Origin: a virus
Length of the DNA stretch: 48,924 nucleotides
Strand: one strand, 5' to 3'
Virus record (IMG/VR): IMGVR_UViG_3300018080_008420
Coordinates: 1 to 48,924 of that record
The translations under genes were made by a program, and so were the position numbers. Positions within the stretch are counted from its first letter, which is position 1; every line of letters starts with the position of its first letter. A model generated the notes under the pieces. That model saw only the letters and a list, made by a program, of their open reading frames with translations, ran no database searches and had not been told where the DNA came from. Of this stretch, positions 23,469 to 30,943 are shown piece by piece.

Positions 23469-24997
23469 TCGTCGCCCTCTCCTTCGTCCTCGAGGTTCTC
23501 CGCCGCTCGAGTTCGGCGTACGGCTTCCGCCATTGCCGCGAGCTCGGACGTCCCGGCGTTCTCGAGGCGCTCCTTCTCGAGCTCGACGTCGAAGTCTTCC
23601 TCGAGGATCCGGCCGGAGACCATGCGGTCCCAAAGCGTCTCGACGGAGAGGTTCCCTTCGCCGACAGCCTTCAGGAGCTTGTCGAGGAGGTCCGGGCTCA
23701 TGGGCTCGACCGAAAACTCCGTATCGAGCGTTATCGAACCGGAAGGCTCCTTACCGAGCCACATAGAATGGAGAGCGAGAGCCTCGCCGAGGGCCGAGCT
23801 CGTTCCTCGAGCTTGGGCCGCGAGCTCGGAGTCTTGGCTCTTTTGATCGAGCCGGGCCTTCTCCTCTGTCTCCGCCTGTCGCGTTTGCCTCTCGAGCATG
23901 GAGAGACCGAGCGACGCCATTCGCTTCTCGATATCGAGGAGCTCCTCCCGGGTATGCTTCAAACCATGACCTTGAGCCTCGGTATACTCGGAGCCTTGTT
24001 CCTGGCGTCCCTTTGGAAATGCGATCCCCATTGAGGTACCGACCGTTACGACTTGGAGGTCTTCCGCCTTCAAGCCGTACACGTTGAGAATCGGAATCGA
24101 GGTAACGTGCAAGTTCGAGTCGCGGTCGCTCCGGATTTGCCAATGCTTGAGGTTCTCGAGAGCGAGGTCGAGGAGAGGAGGATCCGAACGCATAAAGCCG
24201 GTCCGCTCGGCGTAGTCTGTAACGACAGGAATCCGGGTCATACGCTCGCCGAGGATCTTCCCGTCCCCCTCTCCCTCCGGCGTCCATTCGCCCTCGTTGT
24301 CGGCGTCTTGGACCCATGAGCGGAAGAGAACCCTCCGGTCGGCCTCGGCCGGGAGCTCCTCGTCCTCTGGCGTCGGCGAGCCGTCCCTCCCGACGAGGTC
24401 GAATTGCCGGATCCGCTTGACCCGCTTTTGACCGAAGTCGCCTTCCCGGACCGTCGCCTCTTCCTCGTATGCGAACGAGACGAGAACAACGATTCCGCCG
24501 TCTTGCCGGGTCCAATCCCGAACGACTTGGCTCTTGCGGATAAGGGTCCAGTAAGGCCGGGCCATACCGACCGACTCGTCCTTCGCCGAGCGAGCTCCAT
24601 CCGGACCATGCCAATCGACGAGGATATGCGAGTGCCCGTCGATTAGCTTTTCCTGAAAACCATGGCGGGCGAAGACGTCGACGCCTTGTCCCGTCAAGTC
24701 GATATTCGCGAGGTCCTCCTCGATATCCGTATCGACGTCGTCCCAAATCGACGGAGTCTCCCGGAAGACGATCCCGGTAAGGCCCTTTACCGTCTTCTTG
24801 TACGCGTTGAAGAGGACCGCCTGAGCTAACCTCTCGGAATACGCGTCGTCCTCTTCCTTCGGCCATTGCGGAAGATTGTCCGGCTTCTCCCGGAGAAGGA
24901 GCGTACCGCCGTATACGTTCCGGCATACCTCGACGGCCGGTCTCATTTCCTGTTGAACGACGCCGACGCTACCCGGATTGTTGGTCTCGTTTGCCAT
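23465..24997 (-). CDS. Portal protein (DUF4055-type)
   Basis: A 510-residue protein. Typical portal elements are YSERLAQAVLFNAYKKTVKGLTGIVFRETPSI near residues 53-85, then GFQEKLIDGHSHILVDWHG (residues about 112-130), and a long C-terminal helical region with LLDIEKRMASLGLSML. This pattern is characteristic of the DUF4055 portal family. The dodecameric portal would form the DNA entry channel at one capsid vertex. It lies directly after the large terminase, the usual order, and overlaps the following gene by ATGA. Confidence 0.88.
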   Translation of the reverse strand: MANETNNPGSVGVVQQEMRPAVEVCRNVYGGTLLLREKPDNLPQWPKEEDDAYSERLAQAVLFNAYKKTVKGLTGIVFRETPSIWDDVDTDIEEDLANIDLTGQGVDVFARHGFQEKLIDGHSHILVDWHGPDGARSAKDESVGMARPYWTLIRKSQVVRDWTRQDGGIVVLVSFAYEEEATVREGDFGQKRVKRIRQFDLVGRDGSPTPEDEELPAEADRRVLFRSWVQDADNEGEWTPEGEGDGKILGERMTRIPVVTDYAERTGFMRSDPPLLDLALENLKHWQIRSDRDSNLHVTSIPILNVYGLKAEDLQVVTVGTSMGIAFPKGRQEQGSEYTEAQGHGLKHTREELLDIEKRMASLGLSMLERQTRQAETEEKARLDQKSQDSELAAQARGTSSALGEALALHSMWLGKEPSGSITLDTEFSVEPMSPDLLDKLLKAVGEGNLSVETLWDRMVSGRILEEDFDVELEKERLENAGTSELAAMAEAVRRTRAAENLEDEGEGDE

Positions 24998-25000
24998 ACT

Positions 25001-26398
25001 CTAAACTCTCCACGGGAACGGTTGGGCCGGCTCTTCGGCCTCCGCTAGGATATTGAACTCTTGAAAAGCCAAGTAGTCGAGGGCGTCGCAAGGATGATCG
25101 TAACCGAGCGTCGGGTTCTTGTCCCGGATCGACGTTCCCTCTTTGTATTGAAGTCCGGAGAGGGCGTCGATAAGATGCTTCGCCCTGGGGTGAATCCGGA
25201 TAAGGCCCCGCTTAAACAACGCGTTCGAGTTGTTCTCCCTGTCGACGACGAGAGGCGCCGCCGCCGGAGCTCGTACCTCAAACCCGGCTCTCTCGAGTAT
25301 GGTAATATCGGTTTGTCCGAGAGGCGCCGAGGTCCTCCGTTGCTTCCCGGCGGGGTCCGGACAGACGATAACCTTCCGGCCTTCGTACCTCCGCTTATAC
25401 TCCTCGGCGAGCTCCTCCGTATTCGAGGTCGGTACCCGGAGGGCGTCGAGGATATGGAGCTCGTCGACAACCCGGACGCCGATAACGGAACACATTGGGT
25501 TAACGTTGAAATCCTGTCCGATAAGGACCTCGCCGCCAGTATCTTCGACCGAGTCGTCGACGTTGCCTTCCGGGTACAGTGCCTTCGAGAAGGCGTAGTA
25601 AACCCGGCCCTCGATATCGTCGAGGATCTTGGCGTGTATCTCTTGGTCGCCGAGCCTCGTTCCTTCGTACGCCTTGAGGATCTTCGCGAACCAATTCGGG
25701 TCGAGGTTCGATCGGTTCTCGTAACTCGATCCCGTCGTAACGACCGTCGTCGGGAGCTCCTCGAGCTCGGTAAGAAGCGGGTGTGGTCGAGGCGTTGAGG
25801 TAATGGTAATACGAGGAAGATCGTCGGCCGGCTCCCGCATACCGAATTGAAGGGCGTCCCATACTTCCCGCGGGTTCTTGTACTTAAAGAGCTCGTCGAT
25901 CCAAGCCGAGTCGCCAGAGAAGCCGCGAAGCGAGTCCGGGTCCTCGCTCGAGTAGATCGTCGCGACGGACCCGTTCGGCCACGTAACCCGCCTCTTCGAA
26001 GGCTCATACTTCGGTCGCTCCCAAGGAGACGAGTTGCGAAGGATCCCGCCAGGACCCTCGACCATGTAATCCCGGGCGTCGGCCGGCGTCTTCGCGATCC
26101 ATGCCAGCCAACGAGGGCGAGCTCCGGCCCGTTCATGCGCCCATTGCCCGCCGCAACGCGTCTTCCCGAAACCGCGGCCGGCTCGGACGATCCATGTAAG
26201 CCAATCTCCCGGCGGAGCGACTTGGTTTCGTCGGGCCCAAAAATGCCGCCATTCCCATTCAAGAAGACGAGCCTCCGTTTCCGGAAGGCTCTTCAAAAAA
26301 TCCCGTCTTTCCGATTCGGGAGCCAATGCCAGCAATTCGGCCGGCGAGGCGTTCCCGTATGTCGCCAACGTCGTCGAATTGGATCGGCGGTCCCTCAT
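25001..26398 (-). CDS. Terminase large subunit
   Basis: A 465-residue packaging motor. Walker A is GRGFGKT at residues 74-80 and Walker B AWIDEL at 165-170 with D168/E169, followed by coupling motif TITSTPRP (198-205). The nuclease domain shows D296 (IGQDFNVN), D348 (VCPDPAGK) and D438/D441 (PCDALDYL). It cuts and packages genomic DNA into the head with the small subunit. The 5' end overlaps the small subunit gene by 140 bases in a different frame; the coding sense of the N-terminal 30 residues (ELLALAPESERRDFLKSLPE) is typical for terminases, so the overlap seems real. Confidence 0.95.
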   Translation of the reverse strand: MRDRRSNSTTLATYGNASPAELLALAPESERRDFLKSLPETEARLLEWEWRHFWARRNQVAPPGDWLTWIVRAGRGFGKTRCGGQWAHERAGARPRWLAWIAKTPADARDYMVEGPGGILRNSSPWERPKYEPSKRRVTWPNGSVATIYSSEDPDSLRGFSGDSAWIDELFKYKNPREVWDALQFGMREPADDLPRITITSTPRPHPLLTELEELPTTVVTTGSSYENRSNLDPNWFAKILKAYEGTRLGDQEIHAKILDDIEGRVYYAFSKALYPEGNVDDSVEDTGGEVLIGQDFNVNPMCSVIGVRVVDELHILDALRVPTSNTEELAEEYKRRYEGRKVIVCPDPAGKQRRTSAPLGQTDITILERAGFEVRAPAAAPLVVDRENNSNALFKRGLIRIHPRAKHLIDALSGLQYKEGTSIRDKNPTLGYDHPCDALDYLAFQEFNILAEAEEPAQPFPWRV

Positions 26399-26780
26399 CG
26401 CCCGAGACCTTGTGCCGGTCGGCGTACTTGTGCGGCCTCGATCCCTTGAGGAGGAAGATTAAGAGCGTATCGGAATAACGGGTAATCGTTCCTCCCGCCT
26501 TTCCTTGGTGCCAACCGACCGGCTCCTCGACTCCCTGTACCGCTCTCCGAACCGCCTCGGCCTCGAGGTAATCGACTCCCATTTCCTCGGCGAGCTCGAG
26601 GGCGTCTTGAAACGCTCGGTCTTCTTTCCATTGCTTCGTATAAGGCGTCGATTGGTGGATCTTCGCGGCCTTGCAAGCGAGCGACCGGTTCCCGCCCGTC
26701 TCGACGAGGGCCGACAAAAACGCTCTTTTTTTGGCACTTCGAATGTTGCCGAAAAGCCCGTTGACCTTCGTTGTTCCCAT
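26259..26780 (-). CDS. Terminase small subunit
   Basis: A 173-residue protein. I place the start at 26780 (MGTTKVNGLFGN), with GGGAGG five bases upstream; an ATG 18 bases earlier has no such site. The N-terminal helix-turn-helix (KRAFLSALVETGGNRSLACKAAKIHQSTPYTKQWKEDRAFQDALE) is the DNA-binding part of phage small terminases, followed by a helix and strand (IRERLAGRIAGIG). It recognises the packaging site and loads the large subunit. It precedes the large subunit gene and overlaps it by 140 bases. Confidence 0.88.
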   Translation of the reverse strand: MGTTKVNGLFGNIRSAKKRAFLSALVETGGNRSLACKAAKIHQSTPYTKQWKEDRAFQDALELAEEMGVDYLEAEAVRRAVQGVEEPVGWHQGKAGGTITRYSDTLLIFLLKGSRPHKYADRHKVSGDEGPPIQFDDVGDIRERLAGRIAGIGSRIGKTGFFEEPSGNGGSSS

Positions 26781-26834
26781 GTCGCCTCCCTGTCCCAAGG
26801 TAAAGACGGCGTCCGGCCTTCGCGAGGAAAGCGT

Positions 26835-27260
26835 TCAAGGTAGAAGGGAGCCGGGCCCGGCCGGCGGTCCGTTCGGGTCGGGCTCGGCTTTAAACCAAGA
26901 GCTCGGGACTCTCTCCTCGAACTCTATCTCTTCCCGAGAACGTCGTTCATCCTTTTCCGTTGCTTCCTGGCGAGTCTTACCTCCTCGCCTTCCGCGTACC
27001 CTACCGCGAGAAACGCGATCGCGGTTACCGCCAGCGCCGCCCGATAGAAAAGAGTGTCGCTCCGGAGGTACCCGATCTCGAGAGCCAGGATTACCGCGAG
27101 CGTCCCGAGAGCCGCCCAACGTGCCACCGTTCTTTTTCTCATGGTCCCGCCCTCCGTCGTATAGGTATCCCTTCAAGATCGCGAGAGCTCCGAGAAGGAA
27201 GCCGATCGCGAGACCGATCGCCGCGGCCGTTAGATAGTTCAAGAATTGGTCGTACGTCAT
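26835..27260 (-). CDS. Putative single-pass membrane protein, extent uncertain
   Basis: Translation from ATG 27260, coupled by ATGA to the preceding gene, gives MTYDQFLNYLTAAAIGLAIG followed by LLGALAILKGYLYDGG, a clear membrane helix at residues 11-33. The frame then stays open through 141 residues to 26835, but the last 100 residues are Gly/Arg-rich and overlap another gene (26924-27142) read in a different frame. The membrane half is convincing; the tail may be a by-product of high G+C. Possible alternatives are a nested-gene arrangement or a sequence error that removed a stop. Confidence 0.45.
   Translation of the reverse strand: MTYDQFLNYLTAAAIGLAIGFLLGALAILKGYLYDGGRDHEKKNGGTLGGSRDARGNPGSRDRVPPERHSFLSGGAGGNRDRVSRGRVRGRRGGKTRQEATEKDERRSREEIEFEERVPSSWFKAEPDPNGPPAGPGSLLP
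26924..27142 (-). CDS. Small two-pass membrane protein
   Basis: A 72-residue protein, start MRKRTVARWAALGTLAVILALEIGYL at 27142 with GGAGGGCGGGACC upstream. Two hydrophobic segments cover residues about 10-25 and 34-48 (ALAVTAIAFLAVGY), and the C-terminus is strongly basic (RLARKQRKRMNDVLGKR). Topology and size are those of a holin, but it is not beside a recognised endolysin, so the call stays general. It lies inside the frame of the preceding membrane-protein gene, which is unusual. Confidence 0.55.
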   Translation of the reverse strand: MRKRTVARWAALGTLAVILALEIGYLRSDTLFYRAALAVTAIAFLAVGYAEGEEVRLARKQRKRMNDVLGKR

Positions 27261-27601
27261 ACCGCCCCCTTCGTTCTCCGCCAATACCGGAGCTCCGTTT
27301 CCCTGGTCTCGGTATTGTAGGTCGATTCGATCCAAACGAGCTCGCCGTCTTCCGGCGGTTCTTCCGAGAGCTCGTATCCTTCCGGCGGCCATACCCAAGG
27401 CTCCGGCTTCTCCTCCCGGCGTAGCTTCTTGAGGGCCGCCAGCGCCGCCCGAGCGAGCTTCCTCGCGATCCTCCGCGGGAGGTCGTATTGCATTTGGATC
27501 CGCTCGAGCTCGTTCTCCGCGTCCGAGAGGGCGTCGAGGGCCCAATGGCAATTCTTACGGAGGACCTCGTTCGTCTCCCGCAGCGTCTCGCGTTCGTTCA
27601 T
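27257..27601 (-). CDS. Unknown helical protein
   Basis: A 114-residue protein, start MNERETLRETNEVLRKN at 27601 overlapping the previous stop (ATGA). An N-terminal coiled-coil-like helix (ALDALSDAENELERIQMQYDLPRRIARKLARAALAALKKL) precedes a Trp-rich stretch (EPWVWPPEGYELSE) and a beta hairpin. No family recognised. Confidence 0.7.
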   Translation of the reverse strand: MNERETLRETNEVLRKNCHWALDALSDAENELERIQMQYDLPRRIARKLARAALAALKKLRREEKPEPWVWPPEGYELSEEPPEDGELVWIESTYNTETRETELRYWRRTKGAV

Positions 27602-27984
27602 GTCGCCGGCTCCTCCCTCGAGTGAACCCTGAGCTTGAAGACGGGCCTCGGAAGAGGAACCTCCGGCGTACCCTCGTCCCTCTGGATAAGCTCGGCGTCG
27701 ACCATCATTCCTCGTACCGTTGCCGCCCGGACCCATAGGTCGAGCTCCATTGCCGCCCGGAGGACCCTTTGCCGGAGCTCGGAGTCCGTTAGGAGCTTGA
27801 GGTCGACGGCCGGCGTACCCGCGGCCTTCCTCCCGGCCCTCGCGTCCTCGAGGGCCTCCTTCGTCCGAGGAAAGTCCTTCGACCGTAGGCCGAGTCGGTA
27901 GCAAACGAAGAACGTCGCCAGGAGCGTAAGGATCCCGCCGACCGCGAAGAGGACGCCGTACAAGACAACCGTTAGCGGGTTCAA
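27598..27984 (-). CDS. Unknown membrane-anchored protein
   Basis: A 128-residue protein starting at TTG (27984) with AGGAGGG close upstream; the TTG overlaps the TGA of a 19-residue gene. Residues 5-27 (TVVLYGVLFAVGGILTLLATFFV) form a membrane helix, and a cytoplasmic helical part follows (RTKEALEDARAGRKAAG...). No family recognised. Confidence 0.65.
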   Translation of the reverse strand: MNPLTVVLYGVLFAVGGILTLLATFFVCYRLGLRSKDFPRTKEALEDARAGRKAAGTPAVDLKLLTDSELRQRVLRAAMELDLWVRAATVRGMMVDAELIQRDEGTPEVPLPRPVFKLRVHSREEPAT

Positions 27985-28040
27985 TGGACCCTCCTCTCGA
28001 GATCCGCGACCGCCCTCTCGAGCTTCTCGAGCGTAATCAT
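27981..28040 (-). CDS. Nineteen-codon open reading frame, translationally coupled
   Basis: ATG at 28040 overlaps the stop of the upstream gene (ATGA), and its own TGA overlaps the TTG start of the downstream gene (TTGA). A GGGAGGCGA ribosome site precedes it. The product, MITLEKLERAVADLERRVH, is a single amphipathic helix. The coupling at both ends suggests it is translated, either to keep ribosomes on the message or as a micro-protein. Too short for other evidence. Confidence 0.4.
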   Translation of the reverse strand: MITLEKLERAVADLERRVH

Positions 28041-28738
28041 TCGCCTCCCTCCCTGTCGATTTCGTGCCGGTAGAGATATGCCTCGAAGGGCGTCGGGTCC
28101 TTGAGCTCGGAGAAAGACCAATTCCCGTCGGGCCCGCAAGGATCCCAATCGAGCTCGAGCCGGTCGAGGTACCCGAAGCCAGTATACGTTACGACCGTCT
28201 TCTCGTTCGGGAGGTCGACGGCCGCGATTACCTCGCCGTATCTCAATTGCTCGAGGGTAAAGACGCCGTCCCTCTCGACGATCCGAAGAGCCAGCGAGCA
28301 ACCCTCAAACTTCCGGACCGAATTCGGGTCGAAGGTATGCTCCGGGCTTGGTCGATAGAGCCCGTCGGCCGGCGCCGGCAAATCCGGATGATCGGGAACG
28401 ATAAGAGAGTCGTCGCTAGGAAAACGCTTAATGCCCTCGACCTCCTTCCAATGAACCGGACAACCCTCGACGAGGGCCTCCTCTCCCGGGATCCGGATAC
28501 AAATACAAGCGTCGTCGACGTTGCTCCCGAAAAGGAGGTCGTTCCCCTTGCCCGTTTGGTCCCTGGCGACCCGCCGGCCCGCTCGGATCCCGATATCCTT
28601 CGTATCGAAGAAAGCCGTCGCCTTCCGGAGAGCCGGGTTCTTCACCGTCTTCCATAGCCAGCGAACCCGATAAAAGATCCGCCGAAGCCAGGAAGGCCGG
28701 ACATATCCCCAAACGTAATCCTTGCCCGCGCCTTTCAT
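28037..28738 (-). CDS. Unknown protein
   Basis: A 233-residue protein. The N-terminal 45 residues are basic and aromatic (YVRPSWLRRIFYRVRWLWKTVKNPA), then CICIRIPGEEALVEGCPVHW near residue 80, and a large beta-rich part follows (FEGCSLALRIVERDGVFTLEQLRYGEVIAAVDL). No signal peptide. It overlaps the previous gene by ATGA. No recognised family; the paired cysteines may bind metal. Confidence 0.65.
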   Translation of the reverse strand: MKGAGKDYVWGYVRPSWLRRIFYRVRWLWKTVKNPALRKATAFFDTKDIGIRAGRRVARDQTGKGNDLLFGSNVDDACICIRIPGEEALVEGCPVHWKEVEGIKRFPSDDSLIVPDHPDLPAPADGLYRPSPEHTFDPNSVRKFEGCSLALRIVERDGVFTLEQLRYGEVIAAVDLPNEKTVVTYTGFGYLDRLELDWDPCGPDGNWSFSELKDPTPFEAYLYRHEIDREGGE

Positions 28739-29217
28739 TCCGGGACCTCCAATCCGACCGCCTTCGCCAGGAAGACGAGGTAAACGTCGTCGAGTGTCCG
28801 GACGCCGAAAACGCCCTGATGGTACCCGATCTTCCGGAGAGCGTTACGGACCTCCATTCCGAAGTTATCGTGAAACGCCGCGGCCCATGCCTCCCAAGAT
28901 CCTTTCCTCTCGAACGTCGACCGGACCCAAGCCTTACCCTCCGGCCCAAGCCAAGCGCCGACGTACCCGATCGCCCGGTCGACCGGTCCGATCGTGCTCC
29001 GGCTCATACGCCGCCGGCAACGAGAGAACGCGTCCGTCGCCTTCCTCGGTCGCTTCTTTGCCTTCGACAGGTTTTGGCATATGAGGCAAAGCGAGAAGCC
29101 GAGGTACATCCTCTCCGAGATATGGTTGTTCCCACAAGTACAGTCGCCGCCCTTGTGGATCGAAACCTCTTCCTTCCATACGCCGAGCTCGCTAGAGCTC
29201 TCTCTCTTCTTGGTCAT
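28735..29217 (-). CDS. Unknown protein with zinc-binding-like cysteines
   Basis: A 160-residue protein with C26-x-C28 and C44-x-x-C47, a four-cysteine arrangement, near the N-terminus (GGDCTCGNNHISERMYLGFSLCLICQNL). The C-terminal half is helical (WEAWAAAFHDNFGMEVRNALRKIGY). Overlaps both neighbours by four bases. Could be a small nucleic-acid-binding or assembly factor; no family recognised. Confidence 0.6.
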   Translation of the reverse strand: MTKKRESSSELGVWKEEVSIHKGGDCTCGNNHISERMYLGFSLCLICQNLSKAKKRPRKATDAFSRCRRRMSRSTIGPVDRAIGYVGAWLGPEGKAWVRSTFERKGSWEAWAAAFHDNFGMEVRNALRKIGYHQGVFGVRTLDDVYLVFLAKAVGLEVPE

Positions 29218-29735
29218 TTTTGAACGCCTCCCATGAGACCGCGACGCCTCGCCGCGGCCATGATCTCCGGAGCGAGCTCGCCGGCCTCCTCGAGGCGGAA
29301 CAAAGCCTCGCCGACGTAGCTCCTTCCGATCGCTTTTAGAGACGGCGATCCCGCCTCTCTAAGGGCCTTCGATACCTCGGCCTCCCTCTCCTCCATTTGA
29401 TCGTGAAAGGCCGCGCAAGCCGGGACGAGGCCGTCGAGATCGTCCTTTCCGATATGGTGCGCCGACGCCGGAGCGTACCCGAGCCCGCACTCATGGCCGG
29501 GAAGGTACACTCGACCCGCGCAAGGCTTCTCCCGAACCTTGAGGAAGACCGGCCCGTACCGAAGAGGATTCTCTTCCGCCCTCTCCGCCAGCGTACGAGC
29601 TCGGAGCTTCTTCTTCGGATCCGTCTTGAGCGTTGAACCGAACCGGCCGACCTTCCACTTCCTGTCGCACTTGCAAGGAACGAGAGGAGAGCCGCAATCC
29701 GGACAAGGCAAACCGCCCGAGTCTCGAGTCTTCAT
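29214..29735 (-). CDS. HNH-like endonuclease (DUF968-type)
   Basis: A 173-residue protein with two cysteine-rich parts. The first is PCPDCGSPLVPCKC (residues 10-23), a zinc ribbon. The second, CAGRVYLPGHECGLGYAPASAHHIGKDDLDGLVPACAAFHDQ (72-113), matches short HNH nucleases with paired histidines H93-H94, then D, C107 and H111. HNH proteins near packaging genes often assist cos cutting, but similar DUF968-type genes act in recombination. Metal-dependent nicking of DNA is the likely activity. Overlaps both neighbours. Confidence 0.65.
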   Translation of the reverse strand: MKTRDSGGLPCPDCGSPLVPCKCDRKWKVGRFGSTLKTDPKKKLRARTLAERAEENPLRYGPVFLKVREKPCAGRVYLPGHECGLGYAPASAHHIGKDDLDGLVPACAAFHDQMEEREAEVSKALREAGSPSLKAIGRSYVGEALFRLEEAGELAPEIMAAARRRGLMGGVQK

Positions 29736-30106
29736 GGTCCGACCTCCGGGCCCTTCTTCTTCCGGACCCTCCTCTCGATTATGTCGAGCAAGGCCGGATA
29801 TCTAGCGACGAGCATATCGGCGAACCAAGGAGAGAAGACGTTGTTTACCCGGACCTTCTTCGTATCCCTGTAATGGGCGAGGAAGCCTCTTGGAGAAAAT
29901 CGCTTCTCGCCGGCCCTCAAAGCCTCGAGGGCCGCGGATTGAATGTCCTCCCAAAAAAGCTTCCCGTCGTCCGACTCGAGGAACTTTTGAAACGCCGGAG
30001 GCTTACCCTCCGCCCTCGTATGTGGCTCCGCTTCCGGGCCCGTCGGAGGAGGAGGAGGATCGGCGAACATTGGAAGCCCGCCCGTTTGGTCAAGTGCTCT
30101 GCTCAT
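29732..30106 (-). CDS. Unknown protein
   Basis: A 124-residue protein with start MSRALDQTGGLPMFADPPPPP at 30106, seven bases after AGGAGGG. A proline-rich linker at residues 14-30 is followed by a helical domain (FLESDDGKLFWEDIQSAAL, RGFLAHYRDTKKVRVNNVFSPWFADMLVARYPALLDIIERR). The sequence resembles unnamed proteins found near nuclease genes in other phages. No catalytic motif visible. Confidence 0.6.
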   Translation of the reverse strand: MSRALDQTGGLPMFADPPPPPTGPEAEPHTRAEGKPPAFQKFLESDDGKLFWEDIQSAALEALRAGEKRFSPRGFLAHYRDTKKVRVNNVFSPWFADMLVARYPALLDIIERRVRKKKGPEVGP

Positions 30107-30294
30107 ACCCGTACCCTCCTTCCCTTCGGGACATAGCGCCCGCGATCGACGACGACCTCGCCGGCCCTCCGCCATAGCTGGCGGGCTCCGCATCTAGCAC
30201 AACGCAAAACGAAGACGACGCCGCGGAGCTCGCCGTCCCATTCCCGGAGAGGGCGGAGCTCCCAAGCATGACGGGAAAAGCCTTCGCATATCAT
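30103..30294 (-). CDS. Small CxxC protein
   Basis: A 63-residue basic protein with RCARCGARQLW in the middle (one CxxC pair), ending YVPKGRRVRV. Overlaps its neighbours by ATGA. A single CxxC may bind zinc as a dimer. No family recognised. Confidence 0.55.
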   Translation of the reverse strand: MICEGFSRHAWELRPLREWDGELRGVVFVLRCARCGARQLWRRAGEVVVDRGRYVPKGRRVRV

Positions 30295-30737
30295 GGCGCC
30301 CCCCCGTCAGTTAGGAGGAGGACCTCGGGCCGCTCGAGGAAGACCTCCCAAAGGGTCGCCCCCGTCGGCGTCTCCGCCATACCGAGGAGGAGCTCCGGAG
30401 CTGTAAACATTCCCGTATCTATCGCGAGAAGGACTCCCTCGAGGATCCCTTTTAACTGGCGCCAAGCGACCCGCTCGACTTGCTCGGCGTCGTCGATCTT
30501 GTGGACCTCGAAGAGCCGCTCGGCGAGATACTCCGTCTTCGGTTTGAGAAGGACCGACATAAACCCGAGCTCGGCCTCGACGACAGGAAGGTTAAATCGG
30601 ACCGCCGAGACCCGACCGAATCCGTCCCATACTTGCTCGAAGCGTTGAGCTCCGTACCTCCGGAGAAGCGTCGCGACTTCCGCGAGGCTCGCCTCCGGAG
30701 AAACCTTTGTCGAATAAAACCGGATCGAGTTGCTCAT
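30291..30737 (-). CDS. Unknown protein
   Basis: A 148-residue protein, start MSNSIRFYSTKVSPEASLAEV at 30737 overlapping the preceding stop (ATGA). Mixed alpha/beta sequence with RYGAQRFEQVWDGFGRVSAVRFNL and a helical end. Similar proteins are frequent and unnamed in phages with this layout. No cysteine pairs or membrane segment. Confidence 0.65.
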   Translation of the reverse strand: MSNSIRFYSTKVSPEASLAEVATLLRRYGAQRFEQVWDGFGRVSAVRFNLPVVEAELGFMSVLLKPKTEYLAERLFEVHKIDDAEQVERVAWRQLKGILEGVLLAIDTGMFTAPELLLGMAETPTGATLWEVFLERPEVLLLTDGGAP

Positions 30738-30943
30738 TTCTCGCGCCTCCGTTTCCTCCAAGGCTTGCCCGTCATGGCGGAACGAGCCGGCGCCGTCCAG
30801 CCGCAATTATGGCAAGCCTCGCCCGGAGCGACCTTCGTCCCGGTACCGTAAGCTTCCGCGCAAGTCGGGCACGAATGGCAATGCCGGCGGAAGAGTCGAC
30901 GCCTCTCTTTTTGCTCTCGACAAAAATCCCCGTAGTCGCTCAT
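30734..30943 (-). CDS. Small zinc-ribbon protein
   Basis: A 69-residue protein, start MSDYGDFCREQKERRRLFRRH at 30943 overlapping the ATPase stop. CPTC at residues 25-28 and CHNC at 44-47 form a four-cysteine zinc ribbon, with a basic tail (KPWRKRRREK). Likely binds nucleic acid. Position after the Rad50-like gene suggests, but does not prove, a joint role. Confidence 0.7.
   Translation of the reverse strand: MSDYGDFCREQKERRRLFRRHCHSCPTCAEAYGTGTKVAPGEACHNCGWTAPARSAMTGKPWRKRRREK

Noticed and set aside
22599-23846. Long plus-strand open frame of 415 residues opposite the portal and small head genes
   Set aside because: It is antisense to well-supported genes, has Arg/Ser-rich low-sense composition, and no ribosome site. 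G+C-rich DNA with few stops produces many such shadow frames.
26395-26838. Minus-strand frame of 147 residues beginning MNAFLAKAGRR
   Set aside because: Overlaps nearly all of the terminase small subunit gene in another frame, is Arg/Gly-rich, and lacks domain sense.
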